Part shown: positions 37,833 to 50,288 of the stretch, in pieces | Layout: each line of letters opens with the position of its first letter | How positions within the stretch are numbered: the first letter of the stretch is position 1 | Position numbers and translations under genes: made by a program | Notes under the pieces: model-generated | Seen by the model: only the letters and a program-made list of their open reading frames with translations | Database searches by the model: none | What the model was told of the DNA's origin: nothing | Source: Polydactylus sextarius | Taxonomy: Eukaryota > Chordata > Actinopteri > Polynemidae | DNA length: 64,000 bases | Assembly (NCBI GenBank): GCA_016801845.1 | Contig: CM028912.1 | Coordinates: forward strand, 23,773,501 to 23,837,500 | Direction of reading: 5' to 3'

Positions 37833-39200
37833 TGCTCCTTAATTTGCGCAACAACTTCCACAAGGTAAATTGAATAAGCAAATAACTAATGGGGCACAAA
37901 TCCACAAGCATCCACTGCTGTTGTGGACCTCCTCAAGGCCGACTACCTGCACCTGCAGAGCTGTCATTCTCCAGAGCACGGAGCTTGGCCTTTTTGTTCA
38001 GCAGGTCATACACCTGTCCAAAAAGTAGTTTTCATGTCAAGAATAATGTAAAAAATGCAAATTTGTCAGATAAATATTCTAAACAAACATGTCCATAGAG
38101 TTAACAGAGGAAGGTTTTATTACCTTCCCATTGTAAATCTCAAAAGAAGCTGGCGTAAGCAGAGAGATCCAGGCTACTATACCTCCTGTGGTCGAGTTAG
38201 GCCAAAACATCCTGGGCTGAAAGAGAGATTCAAACCAATACCAGCGGTGTGAAATTTTCATTTCCCTCGTGAGGGAGGAAGAATTACACAAACACCATCA
38301 ATTAATGTATCCCTGGAATTGATCGATTTCTTTTTTAAGACTATAATCCTTTCGGTGAGCGTTGAGGTAGTATTAGAAACTTAAACACAGCACCCATCCA
38401 GGGTTTGTAAAACCATTCATTATTGCTTAACATTAAAACACACCAGATAGCAGATTTAAATCTCTTGTGTACTGTGAAATACAGTTATCTGCCACTGATT
38501 TGGTGAAGGCTTAAATGTATTCGACACATATTCAAGTCTCACACTCTAGTTTCAAGTTCTCATGTAAAGGCCACCTTTAACAAAATCCTGAATATTACTG
38601 AAGCTTATAAAAAAATAAACATGCAAGACAAATACAAATATGGATGAATCAAGGGAAATGAATGAATGCCTCAAACTTATCTTACCTCTGATTACCACTT
38701 CTGTGAAAATCCAGAGATCTTACCTGCCAAGGCATAAATCCCTTTGGAACTGTTCTGCTGCTTTCCTGTAAAAATCACCTCCCATTGTCTAGTGAGAGGA
38801 AAAATAAGTTAACTTAAATAAACACATTATTTTCTTCATGCAAAGCACTGACAACTCAGCTCCACACAACAGATGCTTACATGAGTTTTCCATTTTCTGT
38901 CTGTCTGTAGGCAAAGCATGTTGCCATGCAACCTTGAAAATGGACTGTACCAAAGGTTCGGTTCTGAATCTGGAGAAGAAGAAAAAAAAAAGGGTCAAAA
39001 TTGCAGAAAAATTGCACCTAAATAATGTTCTGGCTGCACAGTTTCCATTTGAAAAAAAAAAAAAAAAAAAAAGCTCAAAAACTAGAGCACAATCTGATAC
39101 TTATCATCCAGGATGAAATTCTTAGTCTGCTTCAAATGCAACCTTAAAAAAAAAAAAAAAACAAAACTGAGGTGTTTACTTGTGGACCAGGTCACTGGTG

Positions 39201-39491
39201 TGTTACAAACCCCGGCTCATAGGGAAGCAACACAAAAAGGTAGAAAAAAAAAAAAAGATAGTTTCAATATGTTTATTATCTGATGTCTAGGGTCAGAAAC
39301 AAAGGGTGGGATAAGCAGCAAAACCTGCTGCCTGGCACACAACAGCTTGAAGGAATGAGAATGAAAGACTGAGGGCAGTAGGCCGGCCTTTGTAGACTGC
39401 TCACACCTGCAGGTAATCAGTAGCTCAGGTGAGTCTAGCTTGAAACAAAAAAAAGAAAGAGATCACCACCACAACTGCAAGGCCTGTAACA
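39201..39491 (-). repeat. LTR copy 3, inside kinesin motor exon
   Basis: TGTTAC...GTAACA-bounded LTR. It separates SVPG... (39492 upward) from THTSDLVHK (39200 downward), two pieces of the kinesin-13 motor. Internal gypsy sequence is absent, so this is a solo LTR. Confidence 0.8.
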
Positions 39492-41614
39492 CAGGCCTGT
39501 GAACCCCAGGAACAGACACCACGTCGATCTGCTTCTTATTAATCTCTGGATGACACAAGAATGACAGCGTTTGTGAAGAAAAACAGGATGGCTGACATTT
39601 TAGTGATGGCGTTGCATATAGGAGATTCTTCGGTGTCTGCACAGAAGGCACAGGGCTCTGTGTTTCTCCCCAGAATGCTTTCACTCATAGTATAAATGGG
39701 AGAGGGCCAAGTGAAAAAACATGGTTGATATTATGTCTGTCTGAGCACAGTGTTATATTACTCCAAATATACCTTGCTTGTTAAGGGGCCGCTTGCGAAC
39801 ACACACACAAATCCTGTGGGATTCAACCTGTAAAAAAAAAAAAAAAAAAAAAAAAATAAACACAAAAAGAGCTCCAAGTTTGAGCTCGAATGTTAACACA
39901 CATTTGCATATAAAGTCAGGCATAGTTCAAAACTGCAAATTTACCAGGTCGCCCGTTGATACAGGGATTATTTCCAATGTTTCTCTGAAGCCTTGGATGA
40001 TCTCGTAGAATTTCTGGTTTGGTCGAGAAGCCTCTCCAAACTTCAATGAAGACAAGAAAGAAAAGCAATATAAATGAAATGTGTGAAACGACTTGCGTCC
40101 AAAATTCACATTATTAGTAGAATTGATAAATGAAATAAAATCCTCACCCTCCCTTCTTAGTCTGCATTTCAGGTGGCTTTATAACACAAGGCAGCCTTTT
40201 TTTGTTGCCTTTGGTTAATTCTTGAGGAGCCACAGATTTTCTCCCTGAAATGCAAAAGATCTTAATCACTTTTTAATTCTTAATGAACTTACATCTCATT
40301 GACAGCATTGTAATTTCTAACAAATTTGATTGCAGTTGTGACATTAATGTATGGGATGTGATCCACTGGATGCACAATTGTTTTTTTATTTTTTTTATTT
40401 ATTTTTTTTTTACATCTGTCACTGACCTTTGACTACGGACGGAGGAGGCATCATCTCATGTTCTTCATTTTCTGTTGTGGCCTCACGGACATGACAGCGA
40501 CGGTGCTGGTTTGCTCTCATTCTTTCTGTGTTGCTGGGTAGGAATCACTAAATATATAAGGCAGAAGAATGCACAGTGACAATGTTACCACAGTTATAGT
40601 TACCACAGTTAAAGTTACATAACACTGATAACAGCAATACCTAAATTTAGCATATACATATGTGGCTTATATTTTCCAAAGGAAAGGTCTAAATTATAAA
40701 TGTATTTTTTTTGGTAGAAATAACCAACCAGAATCCATAAGGGCTGATGATGAGGGGAGACCAGGACGGTCCATCTCTGGGCTTCCCTTTGAAGACTCAA
40801 TAGTTGGAGCAGCGTGCTGAAACATCAGTTGGGACCTGGAACAAACACGTCGGTCTGGCCTGAGACAGACTACTGGAAACTCAAAAGACGACAAAGCATC
40901 TAAGTAAAAAGCGGGTGCAATGTGAGCATCATCATAAAGCAAGTGCCATTAAGTTTTCTAACTTTGGGCACAAAACCTAAACCCCACACAACAGAAAGAT
41001 TAACTGTGTGTAGTTGTAGGCTGTCAAATCACAAGAGCCAAGATTCTTTACTCTTGTGACAGAGAAGTGAGCTAGGAGTGAGAGAAACATCAACAGACAA
41101 GTGGAAGCTGAGTGTCAGTGAAATGATGAAAGCTTCTAATGAGAGCACATTTGAGCATTAAAATGTTACTAAGGGCACTGTAATAGTGATACTGTAAGCC
41201 AATTTTATAAAATAAAAAAGCTGTAAAATCCTGTAAAAATGCTATATCCTTACTTATCCAGTGATAATATATGCCAGTGTGTGCTCCCTTTAAATTCTCT
41301 TTGTCCAATGTTTCTTTCTCTTCTCACCCAGAATTTAGAGCTCAGAAAAGAGTGAACAAGGACACATGGTTCTATGAGCCCAGAATTAGTCAATTTGTGC
41401 CATTTATTATTGAAATGAACACATTTAGACAAAAATCCTCTTCAGGATGACGAGTTTGGCACATACAACCTGATCACTTTTAGATAATGATTTGTTTGCT
41501 TAAGAAGAGAGAAGTCCTCAGCCTCGATGAGAGCTGCGGCAGAGGCTTTTTGAAAAGAAACAAGCCATTAAGTGACAATACTGAATGTGGTAATTGGAGA
41601 GACAAATCAGTTCA

Positions 41615-41762
41615 ATTCATTTACTATGAGGTTTTTTCACGTTTTTGACGACATACATACTATACTTTTGAGGTTTTTTTCACATTATTGATGACATACT
41701 ACTATACATACTGTACTATGACGTTTTTTTTTCACGTTTTTTGATGACATACTATACAATGA
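41615..41762. repeat. Minisatellite, ~38-50-bp unit (copy P2)
   Basis: Paralogous to 34413-34529 but with longer units and extra 'catactata' steps. Intronic or inter-exon in the pseudogene unit. Confidence 0.75.
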
Positions 41763-44423
41763 CGCCACCATGTGGTGGTGCATGGTCAACGCTCAAATTA
41801 CAATTCTAAGCTGCCTTCACCTGTGACTTTAGATATTTTTCTTGGCCTACCACATCTTTCTTTCACAAGGACTGTTCCTGTGGCCTTCCATTTCCTGACT
41901 ATATTTGTGACTGGAGAAGATGTAGAAAAACTCAGAAATATAGAAAAAAAAGAAAACAAGCGATGCACATGGCGTGATTGGCTACTCACGGTTCATACTA
42001 AGTTATACGTTCTAGTTGTACTGTTTATAAACCAGAGACAGGGTATGAAGATAAAACTGTTCTCAAAAAACAGAATCTCTCAAAATGGAAAAGTTAAACA
42101 TTACAGAAATAAGAGGAAAGCTGAGCATATAAATACAGTACATGAAATAGTCGCAATAAATAATCAAAGTCTTATTGTCAGTTACAACTTACATCTGATC
42201 AGATGAATGGACACTGTTCTTTACGGTTGACGATAGCACCCTTTGACCTGTCACTCTTGACAAACACACAGCTGGGTTCTGGTTCTTCCACTTTCCTCCT
42301 GAAAGACACAGATTATAATCTGCTTTGTGACCAGAACAAACCAGTTTCACTGCTGTTTTGTTCTGAACTATAAGATAAGTGTGTTTTCTTGAAGAAACAA
42401 CATGTTTCATTAAGTACAGAGTGGATCAATGTGAAAACAACACAAGATAATACAACCATCAGAGCTGCTTTATGTGTGTGTAGACTCTCAGCAGTGACAT
42501 GATACGATGAAAAAAAAACTTGTAAGTGAAGAAGATTAATGTTGTAAATAAACTCATTTAATAAACACGTGGATAAACAGCTGTATAAATAACTGTCAGT
42601 AACATAACGTTTGTGACACGTTAACTCTTTGTAGCACAGGAGTGTTGATTTACTAAAAATATTGGGGTGATCACATGCATACACATAACTGAATCCGGGT
42701 CCAGGTCCTGGTCTTGGCCCTTGTCCAGGTTCATCCATGTTGCTGAATGAACCTTCACCTGTAGAGGAAACACAAATCATTAATATGCACATCAGCTGAA
42801 ATCTTCCTTTACATCATTTCTGCTGTACAAATATCAGCTGTGATTGTCTCTTCTTCTCCGTTTCCTGTCAGTGTCAGTTAAATACAATCACACAGTATGC
42901 AGCAGAGAAAGCTGCCATCAGCTGCTGTGCTTCTATCAGTCCACTAGATGGCAGTGTCTCTGCAGTGTCTAACTTTACTTGATGAAACAAGCTGCAGTTG
43001 ATTCTTTCACTCACAACACCTGGGCCCGAATTTATTTCACCTCAAAGCTCCAGTGACATCCAGTCATTTCACTGCCACGGAAAATCATCTGAACACATTC
43101 TGTCTGCAACACCTGCGCTTTCATGATGATAAACCATGAAAATGTATTATCAACTGGCTGAAAGAAATAGGTCTATACTGATATTACCTTTCAATCTTTT
43201 TCTTTATCTGCCTTTCATCTGCATCTAGCCAGCGTTACTGCTGTGGTGGAAGGTGTCCACGTTAGCCTCAATATACCTTGAGAGCCAGGAGGCTGCCATT
43301 GATCTCCACAGTCTCCACCAAAGTGCTGAGGTCGTTGCCAGCCAAATCAACCAATGAAAATTGGCCGTGTAGCGAGGCAGCGCGATTATTGCATCACAGA
43401 ACAATTTGGAGGATTGCGTAAGAAGCGGGACAAGTTGGTGTTTGCTGAGGTTTGGCCTGATGTTCTGGAAAAACACAAGAGAAGGAAAGACACATTTTAT
43501 GTTACACATATGTGTTTGAAATGAAACACATATTTTGTAGTTTAAAGTTTTCATTTTTAACTGCCATGTTAAAAGACTTCAACTAACTTTTAGTGCTCCT
43601 TTACTCAACAGTTCGACAAAGTCTCTGCTGTGAAATTGCAACACACAAACACGTTCCTGTCACAATGGTACCTGAGTGCACTGCCCATGTGTATCGTATT
43701 GATGACTTCCTCTGGACCGTGAACACGTGGACCTCCTCAAGGCCGACTACCTGCACCTGCAGCGGTCATTCTCCAGAGCACGGAGCTTGGCCTTTTTTGT
43801 TCAGCAGGTCATACACCTGTCCAAAAAGTAGTTTTCATGTCAAGAATAATGTAAAAAACGCAAATTTGTCAGATAAATATTCTAAACAAACATGTCCATA
43901 GAGTTAACAGAGGAAGGTTTTATTACCTTCCCATTGTAAATCTCAAAGAAGCTGGCGTAAGCAGAGAGATCCAGGCTACTATACCTCCTGTGGTCGAGTT
44001 AGGCCAAAACATCCTGGGCTGAAAGAGAGATTCAAACCAATACCAACGGTGTGAAATTTTCATTTCCCTCGTGAGGGAGGAAGAATTACACAAACACCAT
44101 CAATTAATGTATCCCTGGAATTGATCGATTTCTTTTTTAAGACTATAATCCTTTCGGTAAACGTTGAGGTAGTATTAGAAACTTAAACATAGCTTTGTAA
44201 AACCATTCATTATTGCTTAACATTAAAACACACCAGATAGCAGATTTAAATCTCTTGTGTACTGTGAAATACAGTTATCTGCCACTGATTTGGTGAAAGC
44301 TTAAATGTATTCGACACATATTCAAGTCTCACACTCTAGTTTCAAGTTCTCATGTAAAGGCCACCTTTAACAAAATCCTGAATATTACGAAGCTTATAAA
44401 AAAATAAACATGCAAGACAAATA

Positions 44424-44956
44424 CCGTAAATTCCGGGCTATAAGCCACTACTTTTTTTTTTTTTCCACACTTTGAACACTGCGGCTTATACTACGGTGCG
44501 GCTTATTCTTTTTTTTTTTTTTTTTTTTTTTCCTTGGCACCAAAAACATTTTGCCAAGTAACAGCTGACCAATAAAATTAACGAGTACTTGTTCAGAGGT
44601 CCAATGAAATTGCATGATAAATCAAGCGCACTTTCACAGCTATTGTAAATCAGTCATTTGTACTCACCCTCATCAATATGGAAAATACTAGAAGAAAAGC
44701 ATATGATGCGGCTTTTTAAGTTAAAGCGATCACTCTAGAGGTTGAAGAAGGAAATCGACCCGCTATCGGTGACTCACTTCTTACAGCAATAAGAAGACAC
44801 GATGAACGTCTTTGAGCTAATTTTTCATATTACAACGTTGGAGACCTGCGGCTTTAAATCCGGTGCGGCTTGTACAAGTACAAACTTGATTTTCTTTCTA
44901 AAAATTGGAGCATGCGGTTTTTTAATCAGGTGCGCTCTGTAGTCCGGAATTTACGG
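44424..44956 (+). mobile_element. pogo-like DNA transposon remnant with TA duplication
   Basis: Terminal inverted repeats CCGTAAATTCCGG / CCGGAATTTACGG are flanked by TA on both sides (44422-44423 and 44957-44958). The paralogous site at about 38630 is empty ('gacaaatacaaatatgg'), giving direct proof of insertion. Internally, a plus-strand remnant reads MENTRRKAYDAAF and VEEGNRPA, the start of pogo/Tigger-type transposases, with stops. The CGGCTTAT motif repeats near the ends. Confidence 0.85.
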
Positions 44957-45524
44957 TACAAATATGGATGAATCCAGGGAAATGAATGAATGCCTCAAAC
45001 TTATCTTACCTCTGATTACCACTTCTGTGAAAATCCAGAGATCTTACCTGCCAAGGCATAAATCCCTTTGGAAAAATGTTCTGCTGCTTTCCAGAAAAAA
45101 CACCTCCCATTGTCTAGTGAGAGGAAAAATAAGTTAACTTAAATAAACACATTATTTTCTTCATGCAAAGCACTGACAACTCAGCTCCACACAACAGATG
45201 CTTACATGAGTTTTTCCATTTGCTGTCTGTCCGTAGGCAAAGCATGTTGCCGTGCAACCTTCGAAAATGGACTGTACCAAAGGTTCGGTTCTGAATCTGG
45301 AGAAGAAGAAGAAAAAAAAGGGTCAAAATTGCAGAAAAATTGCACCTAAATAATGTTCTGGCTGCACAGTTTCCATTTGAAAAGAAAAAGCTCAAAAACT
45401 AGAGCACAATCTGATCCTTATCATCCAGGAGGAAATTCTTAGTCGGAAAACACTGCTGCAAATGCAACCTAAAAAAAAAATAAAAACAAACTTAAGTGTT
45501 TACTTGTGGATCAGGTCACTGGTG

Positions 45525-45810
45525 TGTTACAAACCCCGGCTCATAGGGAAGCAACACAAAAGGGTAGACCAAAAAAAAAAAATATAGTTTCAATATGTTT
45601 ATTATCTGATGTCTAGGGTCAGAAACATAAGGGTGGGATAAGCAGCAAAACCTGCTGCCTGGCACACAGCAGCGCGAGGAATGAGAAAGACTGAGGGCGG
45701 TAGGCCGGCCTTTGTAGACTGCTCACACCTGCAGGTAATCAGGAGCTCAGGTGAGTCTACCTGGAAACAAAAAAAGAAAGATCACCGCCACAACTGCAAG
45801 GCCTGTAACA
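45525..45810 (-). repeat. LTR copy 4, inside kinesin motor exon
   Basis: Solo LTR with TGTTAC...GTAACA ends. The exon sequence at its upstream edge is best preserved here, running in frame up to EPKQD. This supports an insertion into a once intact motor exon. Confidence 0.8.
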
Positions 45811-47256
45811 GGTCTTGTTTTGGCTCATGGACCACCAGTGAACCTGTCCCAGGAACAGACACCACGTCGATCTGCTTCTTATTAATGTCTGGGTGACACA
45901 AGAATGACAGCATTCGTGAAGAAAAACAAGACGGCTGACATTTTAGTGATAACGTTGCATATAGGAGATTCTTCTGTGTCTGCACAGAAGGCACATTGCT
46001 CTGTGTTTCTCCCCAGAATGCTTTCACTCATAGTATAAATGGGAGAAGGCCAAGTGAAAAAAAACATGGTTGATATTATGTCTGTGTGAGCACAGTGTTA
46101 TATTACTCCAAATATACCTTGCTTGTTAAGGGGCCGCTTGCGAACACACACACAAATCCTGTGGGATTCAACCTTATTGTCAGTTACAACTTACATCTGA
46201 TCAGATGATGGACACTGTTCTTTACGGTTGACGATAGCACCCTTTGACCTGTCACTCTTGACAAACACACAGCTGGGTTCTGGTTCTTCCACTTTCCTCC
46301 TGAAAGACACAGATTATAATCTGCTTTGTGACCAGAACAAACCAGTTTCACTGCTGTTTTGTTCTGAACTATAAGATAAGTGTGTTTTCTTGAAGAAACA
46401 ACATGTTTCATTAAGTTCAGAGTGGATCAATGTGAAAACAACACAAGATAATAAAACCATCAGAGCTGCTTTATGTGTGTGTAGACTCTCAGCAGTGACA
46501 TGATACGATGAAAAAAAAAAAACTTGTAAGTGAAGAAGATTAATGTTGTAAATAAACTCATTTAATAAACAGCTGTATAAATAACTGTCAGTAACATAAC
46601 GTTTGTGACACGTTAACTCTTTGTAGCACAGGAGTGTTGATTTACTAAAAATATTGGGGTGATCACATGTATACACATAACTGAATCCGGGTCCAGGTCC
46701 TGGTCTTGGCCCTTGTCCAGGTTCATCCATGTTGCTGAATGAACCTTCACCTGTAGAGGAAACACAAATCATTAATATGCACATCAGCTGAAATCTTCCT
46801 TTACATCATTTCTGCTGTACAAATATCAGCTGTGATTGTCTCTTCTTCTCCGTTTCCTATCAGTTAAATACAATCACACAGTATGCAGCAGAGAAAGCTG
46901 CCATCAGCTGCTGTGCTTCTATCAGTCCACTAGATGGCAGTGTCTCTGCAGTGTCTAACTTTACTTGATGAAACAAGTTGCAGTTGATTCTTTCACTCAC
47001 AACACCTGGGCCCGAATTTATTTCACCTCAAAGCTCCAGTGACATCCAGTCATTTCACTGCCACGGAAAATCATCTGAACACATTCTGTCTGCAACACCT
47101 GCGCTTTCATGATGATAAACCATGAAAATGTATTATCAACTGGCTGAAAGAAATAGGTCTATACTGATATTACCTTTCAATCTTTTTCTTTATCTGCCTT
47201 TCATCTGCATCTAGCCAGCGTTACTGCTGTGGTGGAAGGTGTCCACGTTAGCCTCA

Positions 47257-48323
47257 ATATACCTTGAGAGCCAGGAGGCTGCCATTGATCTCCACAGTCT
47301 CCACCAAAGTGCTGAGGTCGTTGCCAGCCTAATCAACCAATGAAAATTGGCCGTGTAGCGAGGCAGCGATTATTGCATCACAGAACAATTTGGAGGATTG
47401 CGTAAGAGCGGGACAAGTTGGTGTTTGCTGAGGTTTGGCCTGATGTTTTGGAAAAACACAAGAGAAGGAAAGACACATTTATGTTACACATATGTGTTTG
47501 AAATGAAACAATAGTAGTTTAAAGTTTTCATTTTTAACTGCCATGTTAAAAGACTTCAACTAACTTTTAGTGCTCCTTTACTCAACAGTTCGACAAAGTC
47601 TCTGCTGGGAAATTGCAACACACAAACACGTTTCTATCACAATGGTACCCGAGTGCACTGCCCATGTGTATCGAATTGATGACTTCCTCTGGACCGTGAA
47701 CACGTGGACCTCCTCAAGGCCGACTACCTGCACCCGGTCATTCTCCAGAGCACGGAGCGATCACTCTAGAGGTTGAAGAAGGAAATCGACCCGCTATCAG
47801 TGACTCACTTCTTACAGCAATAAGAAGACACGATGAACGTCTTTGAGCTAATTTTTCATATTACAACGTTGGAGACCTGCGGCTTTAAAATTTGTGCAGG
47901 CTTGTACAAGTACAAACTTGATTTTCTTTCTAAAAATTGGAGCATGCGGTTTTTAATCAGGTGCGCTCTGTAGTCCGAATTTACGGTACAAATATGGATG
48001 AATCAGGGAAATGAATGAATGCCTCAAACTTATCTTACCTCTGATTACCACTTCTGTGAAAATCCAGAGATCTTACCTGCCAAGGCATAAATCCTTTTGG
48101 AACTGTTCTGCTGCTTTCCAGAAAAACCACCTCCCATTGTCTAGTGAGAGGAAAAATAAGTTAACTTAAATAAACACATTATTTTCTTCATGCAAAGCAC
48201 TGACAACTCAGCTCCACACAACAGATGCTTACATGAGTTTTTCCATTTGCTGTCTGTCCGTAGGCAAAGCATGTTGCCGTGCAACCTTCGAAAATGGACT
48301 GTACCAAAGGTTCGGTTCTGAAT
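47257..48323 (-). pseudogene. Kinesin-13 pseudogene, copy P4 (3' part)
   Basis: Minus-strand exons: P-loop 48323-48233 (RTEPLVQSIFEGCTATCFAY, then GQTANGKTH); MGG exon about 48139-48077 (TMGGGFSGKQQNSSKRIYAL, open only in this copy); pogo remnant 47988-47757; partial VYDLLNKK-region exon 47756-47644; SLVDLAGND exon about 47451-47257. Here TNLSRSYAILQIVL is in frame, unlike P2 and P3, but it still ends in the shared TGA, and a 2-base loss follows. FEIYNGK is deleted. Its 5' exons continue, after the gypsy element, at 50289-51050. Confidence 0.75.
47757..47988 (+). mobile_element. 3' half of the pogo-like element, copy in P4
   Basis: Matches 44728-44956 of the intact insertion, including the right terminal repeat (one base shorter). 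Its left part and about 0.95 kb of flanking kinesin sequence are deleted in one step at 47757, with a few bases of shared sequence at the joint. Confidence 0.75.
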
Positions 48324-48551
48324 CTGGAGAAGAAGAAGAAAAAAAGGGTCAAAATTGCAGAAAAATTGCACCTAAATAATGTTCTGGCTGCACAGTTTCC
48401 ATTTGAAAAGAAAAAGCTCAAAAACTAGAGCACAATCTGATCCTTATCATCCAGGAGGAAATTCTTAGTCGGAAAACACTGCTGCAAATGCAACCTTAAA
48501 AAAAAAATAAAAACAAACTTAGGTGTTTACTTGTGGACCAGGTCACTGGTG

Positions 48552-50288
48552 TGTTACAAACCCCGGCTCATAGGGAAGCAACACAAAAGGGTAGACCAAA
48601 AAAAAAAAAAAAAAAAGATAGTTTCAATATGTTTATTATCTGATGTCTAGGGTCAGGAACAAAAGGGTGGGATAAGCAGCAAAACCTGCTGCCTGGCACA
48701 CAACAGCAGGAGGAATGAGAGAGACTGAGGGCGGTAGGCTGGCCTTTGTAGACTGCTCACACCTGCAGGTAATCAGGAGCTCAGGTGAGTCTATCTGGAA
48801 ACAAAAGAAGAAAGAGATCACCGCCTCAACTGAAAGGCCTGTAACACCACCACTATATAAGGCAACCATAAAAAAAAATGGGTGCTCTAAGGCAACCATA
48901 CCCCAACAACAAACAATAACAGGGAATTGTTATGACCTGGAAAGGGCATCTGCCAGGACATTGTCCCGGCCACAAATGTGACAAACCTCAAGGCCATACC
49001 CTAGAAGAAATAAGCTCCATCTCAGCTGCTGGTTGGAACCTTGCATACTGTTTATGAACACAAGAGGGCAAGCTGAAGAAGTTGTTCCTTAGTTAAATCT
49101 TCAAGCAGCTCTTCACTAGGCTGTTGAAGAAAAGCATCAAGAGTTGCCATTGCTCCTTAATTTGCGCAACAACTTCCACAAGGTAAATTGAATAAGCAAA
49201 TAACTAATGGGGCACAAATCCACAAGCATCCACTGCTGTTCAATTGACAACCCAATGGTCCCAAACACAAAGTGGCCAGACACAAAATGGCTGCAACACT
49301 ATGCACCAAACAAATCAAAGCTATTACCCCTCAGGCTATTAAAGCCACACACAATAACTACCATGCCCCATGCAAGGCCACAGCCTGCTAGTGGTCAATC
49401 ACCATGCCAAAAAAGCACCAAAGCTCAGGGCAATTCTCACTTACACAAGTTCATGCTAGAACACACTAGCCACTATACTTTAGGATTAGGATTATGGACC
49501 CAACACAGTGCCTGATTAAAGCACAAAACTCACCTAACCCTACACAAAATGCTCCTCCTCCCTCCCACCAAACACTTTAATTCAAATAACAGAGCAAACC
49601 CTGGAAACCTGCCTAACCAAACCTGACCTACCTATCTTCTGGGGTTACCAGGCTTGAGGTGACTTTAAATGCTGAACTCAAGGTTCCACAGTAAACCAAA
49701 GATACAGCCTACCACAGAACCTTGAAGCATGCCCCCACCTGGGATACCCTCAAAAACAAAAAAAGGAAAAATAACAAAAAAGTGAACCGTTGGAAGTACA
49801 ACGTCCAGCTGGAACACCCACCTCATCTAAGCAGGGAGCTCATATACTGAATTAATAAAAAAACATATCAATCAACCATACTCACCAAATGAAAAACAAC
49901 CCAAACAAAGGAGGAACCACCAAAGTTGTAGCACTCCACCAGAAACAAAAGCACTACTCATGAATCAGCAAATACCTAAGAAAAAAAACCCATCAAAAAT
50001 GGACAAGCCACCAATTACGTTAAAAACCCTGGCACATAGGGAAGCAACACAAAACGGTAGACCAAGAAAAAAAAAAAAAAAAAAAGATAGTTTCAATATG
50101 TTTATTATCTGATTTATCTGATTATCTTTATTACCTGGCACACAGCAGTGGGAGGAATGAGAGAGAGACTGAGGGTGGTAGGCCGGCCCTTGTAGACTGC
50201 TCACACCTGCAGGTAATCAGGAGCTCAGGTGAGTCTACCTGGAAACAAAAAGAAAGAGATATTCGTCACAACTCCAAGACCTGTAACA
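48552..50288 (-). mobile_element. Internally deleted Ty3/Gypsy element with both LTRs
   Basis: Minus-strand order: 5' LTR 50288-50018; a primer-binding-like site TGGTGGCTTGTCC (50013-50001), close to a tRNA-Pro complement; non-coding leader; gag start ATG at 49150 with a 32-codon ORF to 49052; RNase H end (GLEVCHIRVG, with the following DALSR region damaged) near 49030-48930; 3' LTR 48846-48552. At about 1.74 kb it lacks gag body, protease, RT and integrase, so it could only move by help from a full-length relative. The 5' LTR is more diverged and shorter than the 3' LTR (271 against 295 bp), so the pair is old or recombined. Confidence 0.72.

Larger units (their letters stand above)
37924..42758 (-). 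pseudogene. Composite NLR-leader / kinesin-13 pseudogene, copy P2 (5' part)
   Basis: Most complete unit. Minus-strand order: NLR leader exons 42758-42690 and 42298-42248; probable kinesin N-terminal exons near 40530-40430 and 40252-40140; neck 40040-39945 (ASRPNQKFYEIIQGFRETLE, open here); motor start 39570-39492; LTR 39491-39201; THTSDLVHK piece 39200-39176; P-loop exon 38969-38881; MGG exon 38788-38733; FEIYNGK exon 38222-38121; VYDLLNKKAKLRALENDS exon 38012-37924. It continues, after a gypsy fragment, at 36022-37016. P-loop is altered (RQTENGKL for GQTGSGKTH) and the MGG exon has a 1-base insertion. No unbroken reading frame exists. Confidence 0.75.
43249..46750 (-). pseudogene. Composite NLR-leader / kinesin-13 pseudogene, copy P3
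   Basis: Minus-strand order: NLR leader exons 46750-46682 and 46299-46249; a 2.3-kb deletion at about 46173 removes the N-terminal and neck exons; motor start 45895-45811, the least damaged (INKKQIDVVSVPGTGSLVVH, then EPKQD before the LTR); LTR 45810-45525; P-loop exon 45296-45206 (FAYGQTANGKTH); MGG exon about 45110-45050; pogo-like insertion 44956-44424; FEIYNGK exon 44022-43926; VYDLLNKK exon 43820-43671; SLVDLAGND exon about 43469-43249. It keeps the shared TGA before the HGQFSLVDLAG block and the switch II deletion. GSG of the P-loop is changed to AN-G. Confidence 0.78.

Noticed and set aside
49207..49515. 102-residue plus-strand frame between gypsy parts
   Set aside because: Lies in the non-coding leader of the minus-strand Ty3/Gypsy element and has no recognisable domain.
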